Shown one piece after another: positions 16,045-23,148 of a stretch of 23,148 bases of DNA. The first letter of the stretch is position 1; each line of letters opens with the position of its first letter. The stretch is from positions 1 to 23,148 of the forward strand of contig JABJIU010000097.1 in assembly GCA_018661145.1 (NCBI GenBank), given 5' to 3'. Source of the stretch: Pseudomonadota bacterium (GTDB lineage Bacteria; Pseudomonadota; Gammaproteobacteria; Arenicellales; UBA868). The translations under genes were made by a program, and so were the position numbers. The notes under the pieces were generated by a model that made no database searches, had not been told where the DNA came from, and worked only from the letters and a program-made list of their open reading frames with translations.

Positions 16045-16824
16045 TTAAGGAAGCGCGACTTTGTATTCCTGGATGGTGTTTCCGCCATCGACTACTATCA
16101 TTTGCCCCGTCACGTAGCTCGCTTCTTCACTCGCAAGAAACACCACGACATGACCCACTTCCTCCGGAGTGCCCGATCGCCCCACCGGGGTGAATTTACC
16201 GGCCGTCACCTCACCTTCCCCGCTTGATCCGGTGTGGATCCAGCCGGGACCCACGCAATTGACCGTAATGCTCTTTGATCCCGTCTCGATCGCTAACGAA
16301 CGCGCCATTCCGAGCATCCCGGCTTTAGCGGTGCCATAGACCGTACTACCGGAGATACCGACAAGGGTGCCCGTAACCGAGGAGATATGGACAATGCGGC
16401 CGTATTCCCGCGCCATCATGGACGGCAGCGCCGCACGGGTCATCATAAATGCACTAGTCAGACTCATGTCGATGCTATAGCGCCACGTCTCATCCGTCAC
16501 TTCATGCAGCGGCGCGCTAGGCTCATCCCGGCCTGTCTGCACCATGCCTGCGTTGTTGACCAAAATCTCAATGGGACCCAATGCCTCTTCAACCTGTGCA
16601 CACAACCCTGCAATGGCATCCGCCTCGGTAAGGTCCGCGGGACAAGCAAACACCCCATTCTTGGCGCCACCCAATTCATCACAACGCTCTTGGATGCGGT
16701 CGGTGGTTGATGTGATCGCGACCCGGGCACCGGCATCCTTTAAAAGTTTCGCCGTAGCAAAGCCAATGCCGTTGGGACTGCCCGCGCCCGTCACCAAGGC
16801 AACCCGATTTGTAACACCCCCCAT
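16045..16824 (-). CDS. Short-chain dehydrogenase/reductase (FabG-like SDR)
   Basis: A 259-residue classical SDR that oxidises or reduces a keto/hydroxy substrate with NAD(P)(H). The nucleotide motif is TGAGSPNGIG at 12-21, slightly longer than TGxxxGIG. NNAG lies at 90-93, and the catalytic residues are S148 or S149, Y163 and K167 (YGTAK). The C-terminal GQMIVVDGG is typical. The start is firm: AAGGAG sits six bases upstream of the ATG. The family is too broad to give a substrate; 3-oxoacyl-carrier reductase activity is one possibility. It heads a likely two-gene unit with the unknown membrane protein and diverges from a methyltransferase gene. Confidence 0.88.
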   Translation of the reverse strand: MGGVTNRVALVTGAGSPNGIGFATAKLLKDAGARVAITSTTDRIQERCDELGGAKNGVFACPADLTEADAIAGLCAQVEEALGPIEILVNNAGMVQTGRDEPSAPLHEVTDETWRYSIDMSLTSAFMMTRAALPSMMAREYGRIVHISSVTGTLVGISGSTVYGTAKAGMLGMARSLAIETGSKSITVNCVGPGWIHTGSSGEGEVTAGKFTPVGRSGTPEEVGHVVVFLASEEASYVTGQMIVVDGGNTIQEYKVALP

Positions 16825-16970
16825 AACCTACTCCTTATAAACTGATGCCACCGGACACCACGCGCTTTGCGCCATGGCAGACTGAAGGCGAAATGTAGGA
16901 CAATAATGCTTTGAATTTATCGCCTCTTATACCACCAGAAAGGCGATGCGAAATTAAACCGGAGAGAATA

Positions 16971-17741
16971 ATGGAATTCAGCAGTGAGATTGGCGCCGTC
17001 CAGCGCCGGATGGCGCAGACCCAGGAAGGCGTTGGTCGGCGCAAGGCAACCTTCGAGGCTCTCAACATTGCTGTTGGGCAGCAGGTGCTGGACGTTGGCT
17101 GTGGTGGTGGCCATCTGTTAAGAGATCTTGCCCTCTCGGTTGGAACCGAAGGTCGCGTCGTAGGTCTGGATCCGAGCAATCAACAGATTGAAGCGGCAAA
17201 GGGGCATTGTCAGGATCTGGGGAATGTGGCCTTCAGCCAGGATTCTGCGACGGAACTTTCATTCGCAGACGAAGAGTTTGATGCAATCGCTTCCATCCAG
17301 GTGCTCGAATATATTGACAATGTCGACGGGGCTCTTTCGGAAATCCGGCGGGTGATCAAACCAGGTGGGCGCCTGGCAGCCGTTTCCGTCCTCTGGGACC
17401 ATTGGCACTTTCATGGGCCCGACCCTGCACTCAACCATAGGATGCATGAGGCGTTCAAAGCGCACTGCTTTCACCAGATGCTGCCCCTTGAAATGCCCAC
17501 AAAACTCGCGCGTCACGGCTTTGTGGGCGCTCACTGCACTCCGATAGGCTTTTTAAATAACACCCTTCACCATAACTCTTTTGCCTACCTCGCCACGACA
17601 CTTTTTACCCACTTCGCTATAGGGCAAGGTATTCCTGAAGAAGACGTACGGAGCTGGCGAGAACAACTTGACGAAGCGGAAAAAGACGGTCGATTCGGTT
17701 TCGTCAGCGTTCCGGTGCTGACGACTGCCATCGCTGCCTGA
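16971..17741 (+). CDS. Class I SAM-dependent methyltransferase (UbiE-like fold)
   Basis: A 256-residue methyltransferase. SAM-binding motif I is VLDVGCGGG (39-47), followed by the acidic D67 in VVGLDPSN and motif IV/V-like FDAIASIQVLEYIDN and IRRVIKPGGRL. An aromatic and His-rich stretch (WDHWHFHGPD) after the Rossmann core may line the substrate site. I start it at ATG 16971, with GGAG six bases upstream, rather than at an in-frame TTG 60 bases earlier that lacks such a site. The substrate is unknown; quinone, small-molecule and arsenite methylases share these motifs. It is divergent from the SDR gene and convergent with the transporter gene, 32 bases away. Confidence 0.85.
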   Translation: MEFSSEIGAVQRRMAQTQEGVGRRKATFEALNIAVGQQVLDVGCGGGHLLRDLALSVGTEGRVVGLDPSNQQIEAAKGHCQDLGNVAFSQDSATELSFADEEFDAIASIQVLEYIDNVDGALSEIRRVIKPGGRLAAVSVLWDHWHFHGPDPALNHRMHEAFKAHCFHQMLPLEMPTKLARHGFVGAHCTPIGFLNNTLHHNSFAYLATTLFTHFAIGQGIPEEDVRSWREQLDEAEKDGRFGFVSVPVLTTAIAA

Positions 17742-17773
17742 CATAAGGGAGGGGGCATCCCCGGTAAGTAATC

Positions 17774-18232
17774 CTACTTCGTAAAAAGAGCCCCTACTCC
17801 CAGTACCACCAGAACCACACCCAGTATCTGGCGCCAACCAAAAGGCTCGTTAAGGAACACTGCTGATACGATAAACGCGACCACTGCGGTACCGCACACA
17901 ATGATGGGAATTGCTGTGCTCGACGGGATCGTCTGGCGCAGCCCCGTACCCGAGAAAAGATAAAAGTAGCCGATTTCCGCAATGCCAATACAGACGCCAG
18001 AAAGCACTGCCCACTTATAGGACGCCGGTGGAAGCGCGAAAGTCTGCCCGCCGCGCATAAAGAGATACGTTGCAAAGATCAGCGATACAACCAGCGCTGC
18101 TGTCTGAAGGCTGATCGTCGCCAGAATCGTCGTGGTGACCGTACCGGCTGCATGATCTCCTGATACCTTAACGAAAAGGTTGTACCCTGCGTAGAGCAGC
18201 GTGATAAGCAGCAGGAGTATCCATGCATTCAT
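17774..18232 (-). CDS. Half-size drug/metabolite (DMT/EamA-type) transporter
   Basis: A 152-residue membrane protein with about five hydrophobic helices, equal to one EamA repeat rather than the usual ten-helix pair. Features include the N-terminal YAGYNLFVKVSG helix, SGVCIGIAEIGYFYLFS, the SSTAIPIIVCGTAVVA stretch and the C-terminal EPFGWRQILGVVLVVLGVGAL typical of the superfamily. It probably works as a dimer. The start at 18232 is chosen because AGGGAAAG precedes it; a longer in-frame reading would add 29 non-hydrophobic residues without a ribosome-binding site. The transported compound is not predictable. Confidence 0.8.
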   Translation of the reverse strand: MNAWILLLLITLLYAGYNLFVKVSGDHAAGTVTTTILATISLQTAALVVSLIFATYLFMRGGQTFALPPASYKWAVLSGVCIGIAEIGYFYLFSGTGLRQTIPSSTAIPIIVCGTAVVAFIVSAVFLNEPFGWRQILGVVLVVLGVGALFTK

Positions 18233-18412
18233 GCAACTTTCCCTAGAGAGTCCTCTATTTAAGTCTAACGAGTTTTCGCCATCGTGCGAGGATGCCGAAA
18301 TTATTAAGCGGGCTTTCACCCGGCCATGACAATAGCAGATTCCTTAAGGGATCTTTAAAACACGGATGCAATTTGGTATCGCTTCCGACAATTTCCAGAG
18401 TGCACACGCATC

Positions 18413-18456
18413 GTGCCGCTAGCTCGTTTGATTAGAGTCTTGGGCTCATAACCCAA
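18413..18456 (+). pseudogene. Degenerate tRNA-Met (CAT) remnant
   Basis: The 5' half of a tRNA is recognisable. TA at 18420-18421 and the D arm GCTC...GATTAGAG are followed by a perfect anticodon arm TTGGG-CTCATAA-CCCAA (18440-18456) with anticodon CAT. The D loop is one or two bases off consensus (GTTTGATTA for AGTTGGTTA). Beyond the anticodon arm no T arm (GGTTCRANNCC) or matching 3' acceptor strand can be found, so the gene is broken. It may be the footprint of recombination at a tRNA-Met gene. Confidence 0.6.
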
Positions 18457-18633
18457 GAGCCTGACCTCTTCACTATCCGTTTCCCACCTCTGATCAACCG
18501 CTTAGGTTGCGTATCACTGCGTTGATATCTTCAGTTTCTTTGTTTAGCGCAAAAGGAGTCAGTCAATCGCTTTCAACAAGAACCGCGGCATCATCTGCCC
18601 AGCTCAACCACACCTGGCTTTGTTGGTTCTCGC
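18457..18633. other. Anonymous stretch between the tRNA and peptidase remnants
   Basis: No coherent coding frame, tRNA T arm, hairpin with T-run or promoter of good quality was seen in these 177 bases. An AAAAGGAG at about 18551-18558 looks like a ribosome-binding site but has no start codon in range. It is best read as decayed or rearranged DNA. Confidence 0.5.
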
Positions 18634-18852
18634 GTGAATATTGCCCATGCTCAAGATTCTGCACCGATACACTTGTTCGAGCGAACTGGTTACGACGGTG
18701 TATTTGAAGAAAACATGACTATTTCTGTCGAAAGCTACATCGGTGAGCCGGGCCAGAAAAACGGTGTGAAGCTGGAAGAAATGGTACGCGTCACATCCAC
18801 GGGCTACGAGCTTGTCGCAAATTTTCCGTTTGAAAAAAAACTATTCGTTTAG
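18634..18852 (+). pseudogene. C-terminal remnant of an M24 (aminopeptidase P / Xaa-Pro dipeptidase-like) peptidase
   Basis: This 72-codon frame matches only the last part of an M24 metallopeptidase. Beginning near RTGYDGVFEENMTI it runs through SVESYIG.PG...GVKLEEMVRVT to TGYELVANFPFEKKLF and a stop. The two Glu residues that bind metal in intact members are still present, one in VESYIG and one in KLEE. The rest of the pita-bread catalytic domain (about 300 residues, with the Asp and His ligands) is absent upstream. The surviving frame is uninterrupted, which points to a fairly recent deletion or a recombination junction. It stops 31 bases before the desaturase-family gene, so the promoter of the lost gene may once have served both. 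Confidence 0.75.
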
Positions 18853-18883
18853 TATCTCCACGGACGTCAAAGGGAATTAAAAA

Positions 18884-19888
18884 ATGGCTATCAGTAACTC
18901 TGGAAATACTTCCGAAGAATTGGTACTGGGGACACCCGCTGGCCAAAGCGCGAGTTGGAACTGGCATCCTGATATTCCAATTAAGACCTCTCCACTCTTC
19001 GAATTTCCTTTAGACCTTGTTGCAATCGTCAAGTGGTACGTCGGCGCCTGGTTACCGATAACAGAATTCGGGGTCTACGTGCTCTTCGCTATTGGTGTCT
19101 GGTTTTGGCTTACCCCTCCGCTCCTGGAAATGGAAACATTAGCAGTTGGGTGGGTCGGCGCAATCTGGGCGCGAAACCTATTCATGATGACAGCGTTTGC
19201 CACTTTGCTACACTTTTGGCTTTACACCTGGAAGGGGCAAGGTGACAACACGCGCTTCATGCGAAGTGTCCCCACAATGAAGCACCGCCGGTTTCTTGCC
19301 GGCGATCAACTAAAGGATAACGTCTTTTACACTCTGGTAAGCGGCGTTACTGTCTGGACGGTTTACGAAACCGCGATGTGGCTTGCCTACGCCAACGGCT
19401 TTGTTCCGATACTAGCCTTCTCTGATAATCCTGTCTGGTTTGTTTTATTGTTTCCATTGATCGCAGTGTGGCAGGCGTTTCACTTTTACTGCATACACCG
19501 CTTTCTTCACTGGAAACCTTTGTACGATCGCTTCCATTCGGTACATCACCGTAATGTCACGATTGGTCCGTGGTCCGGCTTTTCAATGCATCCCGTTGAG
19601 CATCTTTTGTATCTATCTTCCCTTTTTGTGATGCTGGTGGTGCCTTCCCATCCTCTACATATGTTGTTTCTGGCATTTTGGTTATCAATTGCAACCGCAA
19701 CCTCGCACTCTGGTTATCAGGAATTGATTGTCAGCAATTTTCGAACGACGATTTCGGCCTTTCATCACCAGTTGCATCATCGTTATTTCAATTGCAACTA
19801 TGGCAATATTGATATGCCATTGGATCAGTGGTTTGGATCCTTCAATGATGGAACGTCAGCTGCAACAAAGAGGCTTCTGAGAAGATAA
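18884..19888 (+). CDS. Fatty acid hydroxylase / sterol desaturase family membrane protein
   Basis: A 334-residue integral membrane di-iron oxygenase of the fatty-acid-hydroxylase superfamily. Histidine clusters that should hold the di-iron centre are H200-x4-H205 with H209, H218-S-V-H221-H222, H236 and H240, H275, and H294-H295-Q-L-H298-H299. Hydrophobic helices occur at about 45-80, 90-115, 148-170, 183-200 and 243-272. The N-terminal 30 residues are polar and not part of the catalytic core. The ATG follows AAAGGGA (18869-18875). Composition differs from the core genes: sampled 60-base lines have 26 and 24 G/C, against 39 in a cca line. With the broken genes upstream, this suggests horizontal acquisition. 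The substrate could be a sterol, hopanoid, carotenoid or fatty acyl chain; sequence alone does not say. Confidence 0.88.
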   Translation: MAISNSGNTSEELVLGTPAGQSASWNWHPDIPIKTSPLFEFPLDLVAIVKWYVGAWLPITEFGVYVLFAIGVWFWLTPPLLEMETLAVGWVGAIWARNLFMMTAFATLLHFWLYTWKGQGDNTRFMRSVPTMKHRRFLAGDQLKDNVFYTLVSGVTVWTVYETAMWLAYANGFVPILAFSDNPVWFVLLFPLIAVWQAFHFYCIHRFLHWKPLYDRFHSVHHRNVTIGPWSGFSMHPVEHLLYLSSLFVMLVVPSHPLHMLFLAFWLSIATATSHSGYQELIVSNFRTTISAFHHQLHHRYFNCNYGNIDMPLDQWFGSFNDGTSAATKRLLRR

Positions 19889-20211
19889 AAAATAGAGATA
19901 TATAGAGATCAGAATTCTGTGCTCAGACTCTCGTTTTGCCTCTCCCAATCGATCCTTCAAGCCAGATAAGGCCTTATATCTGCGAAAAATTATCAAAAAG
20001 ATTAAGAGCATCTCGACACAGACAGTTTACGAGACAAGGATCGCTTGTGGTGGTCGTTTACGAGATGAAAACCGCTGAGTGGTATAGCAAAAATCAATCC
20101 TGCGCGTACGCTTCTCTATTATCGGATCAGGCGCTTGGCCCGAACTCCAGTGTGGTACGCACGAAAAACGGGTTTCGCAGAGCATCCCAGCGATAGCGAA
20201 TCCGGTCGCCT
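19889..20211. other. 323-base non-coding gap
   Basis: Open frames here, on both strands, lack any recognisable motif, start context or composition of a real gene. The direct repeat ATAGAGAT occurs twice within the first 25 bases. No hairpin with a T-run was found for either flanking gene, although the two are convergent. I see nothing else in it. Confidence 0.5.
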
Positions 20212-20946
20212 CTAAGTCTCTTTCGACAGGACGCGATCCAGGCCCAAGCCCGTGCAGCTGCCGACCACAAGCCACACGACCAGCGAACTGACGGCGGTCG
20301 CAACAAGAAACGCTCCGGAAAGTTCCGAGAGCTGCGCCGCGACCTCAGCGGTGTGTCCCGCGTAGGGATCATCTGCTTGAGGTGCTCCAAAAATATGCGG
20401 GACCACAATGAGTATCACAGCCCCAACCCATCGCCAGTTGGTTTTGAGGGCGTGGGCCAGAAAGAGCCCCGTACCCGTGCATAGCACTGTCGCGACCCAC
20501 CAGAGCTGCCGGGACTCGAGGGCTGTGCCGGCTACCCCAGGGAGTTGCGGCAGGATTCCGAGCGAGGGCGCGGCAAAAAATGTGATGAAGCCCCCCAGTC
20601 CCCAGGCGAGGCCTGACGCAAAGCTCATCCGGGCTTTCCCAAACTTGATTGAAGCTGCTGCGCCGAGTGCTACTAGCAGCAACGCATATCCGATTGCGGT
20701 GAGGACGTTCGACAGAGTTGTGAAGAGTATTCTCTCGAGTCCATCCTCGGGCCCCCATTCCTCGTGATCATGACTGTGTCCCGAATGCTCCGAGGACTCC
20801 GAACCCGTGACTTCAACTTTCTGACTTTCCAGATGCTCTGCTGCGACGATGATTGGAATTACCTGCCAGCGCTGAGTCAGGCTGAGGGCGAGGCCCCCAG
20901 CCAGGCCAGAGAGCAGCGCTATAACAACTATCCTACGAAACAACAT
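20212..20946 (-). CDS. cbtA: CbtA family cobalt transporter subunit (predicted)
   Basis: A 244-residue membrane protein of the CbtA family, predicted by comparative genomics to import cobalt for cobalamin synthesis. Five hydrophobic segments can be seen: about 7-25, 76-97, 108-128, 149-185 (with a polar break) and 215-235. The N-terminal RRIVVIALLSGLAGGLALSL helix is followed by a His-rich loop with H54, H57, H59 and H61 (HSGHSHDHEE), a plausible metal-binding site. The LAWGLGGFITFFAAPSLGI..LPG helix is characteristic. It lies 21 bases behind cbtB. The transport role is inferred from the family; a role for nickel or another metal is possible. Confidence 0.87.
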   Translation of the reverse strand: MLFRRIVVIALLSGLAGGLALSLTQRWQVIPIIVAAEHLESQKVEVTGSESSEHSGHSHDHEEWGPEDGLERILFTTLSNVLTAIGYALLLVALGAAASIKFGKARMSFASGLAWGLGGFITFFAAPSLGILPQLPGVAGTALESRQLWWVATVLCTGTGLFLAHALKTNWRWVGAVILIVVPHIFGAPQADDPYAGHTAEVAAQLSELSGAFLVATAVSSLVVWLVVGSCTGLGLDRVLSKET

Positions 20947-20967
20947 CTAAACCGTCGTTAAATCGGA

Positions 20968-21162
20968 TTAGTGGCAGGGGAACCCCTGTGAGTGGCGCAT
21001 GTCATGCGCTGCATTGTGTACCGCTGAAGACTGTGCAAAAGCGGCCGCGAAAAGGATAGTGGCGCCCAATGCAAAAGCGGCGGCCAGCTGCAAACCTTTG
21101 CTGGCCAGGGCGGGTGCATCCTGTACGGACTGGAAGCGGTCTTGAGTAACTTGATTTTCCAT
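20968..21162 (-). CDS. cbtB: CbtB family cobalt transporter subunit (predicted)
   Basis: A 64-residue single-helix protein. The helix spans about 24-43. The short tail holds H49, H53, H57 and the terminal C63-H64, the metal-binding-like His/Cys set of CbtB. AGGAGAG provides a good ribosome-binding site about eight bases upstream of the ATG. The order cbtB then cbtA is the usual one. Many cbtBA pairs follow a cobalamin riboswitch; I could not find one here. Confidence 0.87.
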   Translation of the reverse strand: MENQVTQDRFQSVQDAPALASKGLQLAAAFALGATILFAAAFAQSSAVHNAAHDMRHSQGFPCH

Positions 21163-21609
21163 AACTTCTTCTCTCCTAAGTATACGAGTTTATTCCTGAC
21201 TGCCCGGGGCCTCCTAGGAACTTCAGGCCCGCAGGTCGACCCGATCCCACCCCAATCCGTCTAACTCCAGCCTACAACAGCCAGTGTACGGGCTGAGGAC
21301 GATATAGTCAGCCAGGTATGCGCTTTGATGTATTGCCGTGCAGTAGCAATGAACTGATCTTCTCCTGCACGACCAATCCACTTGATCTGCCTACCCGCAG
21401 ATCATGAGATCCGTTAACGGGATAGACTGCGATCCCACCCGGCCTTAATTAAGCGCTATCAACTGAATTCGCTGATAGATCAGCACCGATTTCGCCGGGA
21501 TAGCATCCATTTTTTGGGAAAGACTATCTCATATACTCCGTTTTATTTTCAGTTGAGAGCGATGACTCTCCTACCGACATGAGTAACAAACCACAATGCC
21601 TCGAACAGT
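21163..21609. other. 447-base divergent intergenic region between cbtB and the ABC-F gene
   Basis: It holds an 11-base direct repeat CGATCCCACCC at 21242-21252 and 21430-21440. A perfect hairpin GATCTGC-CTACCC-GCAGATC lies at 21384-21403, and a looser stem GGGCCT/AGGCCC at 21207-21212 and 21225-21230 stands near the cbtB start. A -10-like TATACT (21532-21537) points toward the ABC-F gene but lacks a spaced -35. The region is long enough for a structured leader for cbtB, but no known riboswitch core is evident. Confidence 0.5.
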
Positions 21610-23148
21610 ATGCTGAAAATTACTGATCTCTCCTTACGACGGGGCACTCGCCTATTATTGGAAAATGTCGAGCTTGATGTGTTCCCAGGCCAACGAATGG
21701 GCCTGACCGGCGCTAACGGCTCTGGCAAGTCCAGTCTATTTTCTGTGATTGCTGGACGTTTAGAGGCCGACCAAGGCAACGTATCCTTGCCTCGAGGCAC
21801 TCTAATTGCTGAGGTTTTGCAAGAAACGCCCGAATCATCCCGCCCGGCCATCGACTATGTTATCGATGGGGATAAGTCTTATCGATCCCTTGAGATCAAG
21901 ATTGCTCAGGCGGAACTCGACGACAATGGCACGCAACTAGCTAGTCTGCATAGTCAGATGGAAGCCATAGACGGCTTTCGAGTCTCAGCTCGTGCCGGCC
22001 AGCTGCTGCATGGATTGGGCTTTACTGCAGCAGAACAAAGCCAGAGCGTGGATACGTTTTCTGGTGGCTGGCGCATGCGCCTTAATCTCGCCACTGCCCT
22101 TATGACACGGGCTGATTTGCTGTTGCTTGATGAGCCTACTAACCACCTGGATTTAGATGCCATGGTCTGGTTGGAACAATGGTTAGCCAGTTATGAAGGC
22201 ATAGTGCTCGTTATCTCCCATGACCGGGAATTTCTTGATCGCGCAGTCACCCGCATTGCCCACATCGAGAACCATACGATTCAGGTCTACGAGGGAAACT
22301 ACAGTTTGGCAGAAAGACGGCGCGCCGAAAGTATTGAAATTCAATACAAACAACACCTACGCCAGCAAAAACAGGTTCGCCACATGCGATCCTATATCGA
22401 TCGATTTCGTTACAAGGCCTCTAAAGCGAAACAGGCTCAAAGCCGTATAAAAGCATTGGAACGCATGGAGATTGTTTCGCCCGTGCAGCAGAAGAATGCG
22501 TTTGTCTTCGAGTTCGAAACTCCAGACCACTCTCCGCATCAACTGATTGACCTCAAGGGCATTAATGCAGGCTATAAAGAGCCTGTTTTATCAAACGTCA
22601 ACTTTCGTCTATCAGACGGTGATCGCATTGGCTTACTAGGAAGAAATGGGACTGGCAAAACTACCTTAATGAAAACCCTTGCAGCCGAGCTGCCTCCGCT
22701 TCAAGGGACATATACCGGGGACTCCAAATTGCGTATTGGCTATTTTGCCCAACAGCAACTGGAACTTTTAAACCCGCAGTGGTCGCCCCTTGATCATCTA
22801 ACTGACTTGTCGCAAACACAAACTGAACGCTCTTTGCGCACGTTCCTTGGACGTTTCGGATTCTCGGGTGAAGCCGCGACGGAACCTGTTGCCGTCCGTT
22901 CTGGAGGGGAGAGAGCCCGCCTGGTACTCGCCTTGATTGTCTACCGCAAACCGAACCTGCTGTTGCTTGACGAGCCCACTAATCATTTGGATATACAAAT
23001 GCGCGAATCCATCTCATTCGCGCTTCAATCTTACAGTGGTTGCCTGGTCGTCGTCGCTCATGACAGGCACCTGCTGCGACTCGTCACTGATGAGCTCTGG
23101 CTGATAGACGATGGCTCTCTTCGTCGCTTCGAGGGTGATCTTGATGAC
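21610..23148 (+). CDS. ABC-F family ATPase, YheS type (3' end beyond window)
   Basis: The gene runs 513 codons without a stop to the window edge, so the C-terminus is missing; E. coli YheS is a little over 630 residues. Domain one has Walker A GANGSGKS (34-41), signature SGGWR (151-155) and Walker B LLLLDEPTNHLD (170-181). A linker with SYIDRFRYKASKAKQAQSR leads to domain two with Walker A GRNGTGKT (344-351), signature SGGER (431-435) and a second LLLLDEPTNHLD. The YVIDGD and SYIDRFR..ASKAKQAQSRIKALERME segments match YheS rather than Uup or EttA. There are no membrane helices; ABC-F proteins act on the ribosome. ATG 21610 gives the standard N-terminus, though no strong ribosome-binding site precedes it. 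Confidence 0.93.
   Translation, partial: MLKITDLSLRRGTRLLLENVELDVFPGQRMGLTGANGSGKSSLFSVIAGRLEADQGNVSLPRGTLIAEVLQETPESSRPAIDYVIDGDKSYRSLEIKIAQAELDDNGTQLASLHSQMEAIDGFRVSARAGQLLHGLGFTAAEQSQSVDTFSGGWRMRLNLATALMTRADLLLLDEPTNHLDLDAMVWLEQWLASYEGIVLVISHDREFLDRAVTRIAHIENHTIQVYEGNYSLAERRRAESIEIQYKQHLRQQKQVRHMRSYIDRFRYKASKAKQAQSRIKALERMEIVSPVQQKNAFVFEFETPDHSPHQLIDLKGINAGYKEPVLSNVNFRLSDGDRIGLLGRNGTGKTTLMKTLAAELPPLQGTYTGDSKLRIGYFAQQQLELLNPQWSPLDHLTDLSQTQTERSLRTFLGRFGFSGEAATEPVAVRSGGERARLVLALIVYRKPNLLLLDEPTNHLDIQMRESISFALQSYSGCLVVVAHDRHLLRLVTDELWLIDDGSLRRFEGDLDD

Noticed and set aside
16911..16970. 20-residue N-terminal extension of the methyltransferase
   Set aside because: The TTG at 16911 has no ribosome-binding site, while ATG 16971 has GGAG at ideal spacing.
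17742..17773. Terminator between the methyltransferase and DMT genes
   Set aside because: A GGGG...CCCC pairing is possible but has a very short stem and no T-run in either direction.
18233..18319. 29-residue N-terminal extension of the half-size DMT transporter
   Set aside because: The added residues are polar and charged, and AGGGAAAG sits just before the internal ATG.
18507..18707. 66-codon plus-strand frame across the start of the M24 remnant
   Set aside because: It is in a different frame from the M24-like sequence and has no family features; the 18634 frame explains the overlap better.
19936..20196. 86-codon frame in the gap after the desaturase-family gene
   Set aside because: There is no recognisable domain and no ribosome-binding site, and the composition does not look coding.
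20127..20408. 93-codon minus-strand frame overlapping the 3' end of cbtA
   Set aside because: Most of it is a shifted frame of cbtA, and the part beyond cbtA shows no family motif.
21190..21440. Cobalamin riboswitch upstream of cbtB
   Set aside because: On the minus strand only GACCTGC matches the end of the B12 box; the GCCACTG and other conserved core elements were not found in the right order.

Overview
The window reads as a chromosomal segment of a gammaproteobacterium. The main evidence is the gene order: a folate, phospholipid and tRNA-modification block leads into tsaD, rpsU, yqeY, dnaG and rpoD, the macromolecular-synthesis locus. A type-2 COX15/CtaA haem A synthase implies aerobic respiration with haem A oxidases. 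The core genes are GC-rich (a sampled 60-base line in cca has 39 G/C). No rRNA, intact tRNA, insertion sequence or CRISPR array was found.

Layout. (1) 1-2565: a phytanoyl-CoA-dioxygenase-family oxygenase followed by a choline-sulfatase-like sulfatase, a likely catabolic pair. (2) 2644-9466: a tightly packed housekeeping block with cca (tRNA CCA addition), uppP (undecaprenyl-diphosphate recycling) coupled to a MidA/NDUFAF7 methyltransferase, a FolM/PTR1-like pteridine reductase facing folB-folK, plsY (phospholipid synthesis) and tsaD (tRNA t6A). (3) 9694-15214: rpsU, yqeY, dnaG, rpoD and a strong terminator, with ctaA inserted on the opposite strand between yqeY and dnaG. (4) 15252-18232: an uncharacterised two-helix membrane protein behind an SDR oxidoreductase, a divergent SAM methyltransferase and a half-size DMT transporter. 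(5) 18233-20211: a scar region with a degenerate tRNA-Met(CAT) remnant, the orphaned C-terminus of an M24 aminopeptidase-P-like protein, and a low-GC fatty-acid-hydroxylase/sterol-desaturase gene (sampled lines 26/60 and 24/60 G/C). (6) 20212-23148: a cbtBA cobalt-transport pair divergent from a YheS-type ABC-F ATPase that runs off the window.

How the genes work together. folB and folK act in successive steps of dihydropterin processing, and the neighbouring pteridine reductase probably acts on dihydrofolate or dihydrobiopterin. rpsU, dnaG and rpoD link translation, replication and transcription initiation. A consensus extended -10 in the dnaG-rpoD gap suggests that rpoD also has its own promoter. 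The left pair and the 18.2-20.2 kb region look like accessory DNA.

I did not find a clearly new multi-gene system. The best leads are the 18.4-19.9 kb recombination scar, ctaA splitting the macromolecular-synthesis operon, the motif-rich unknown membrane protein, and the dioxygenase-sulfatase pair with its flanking inverted repeats. Everything here comes from reading the sequence; no database search was run.
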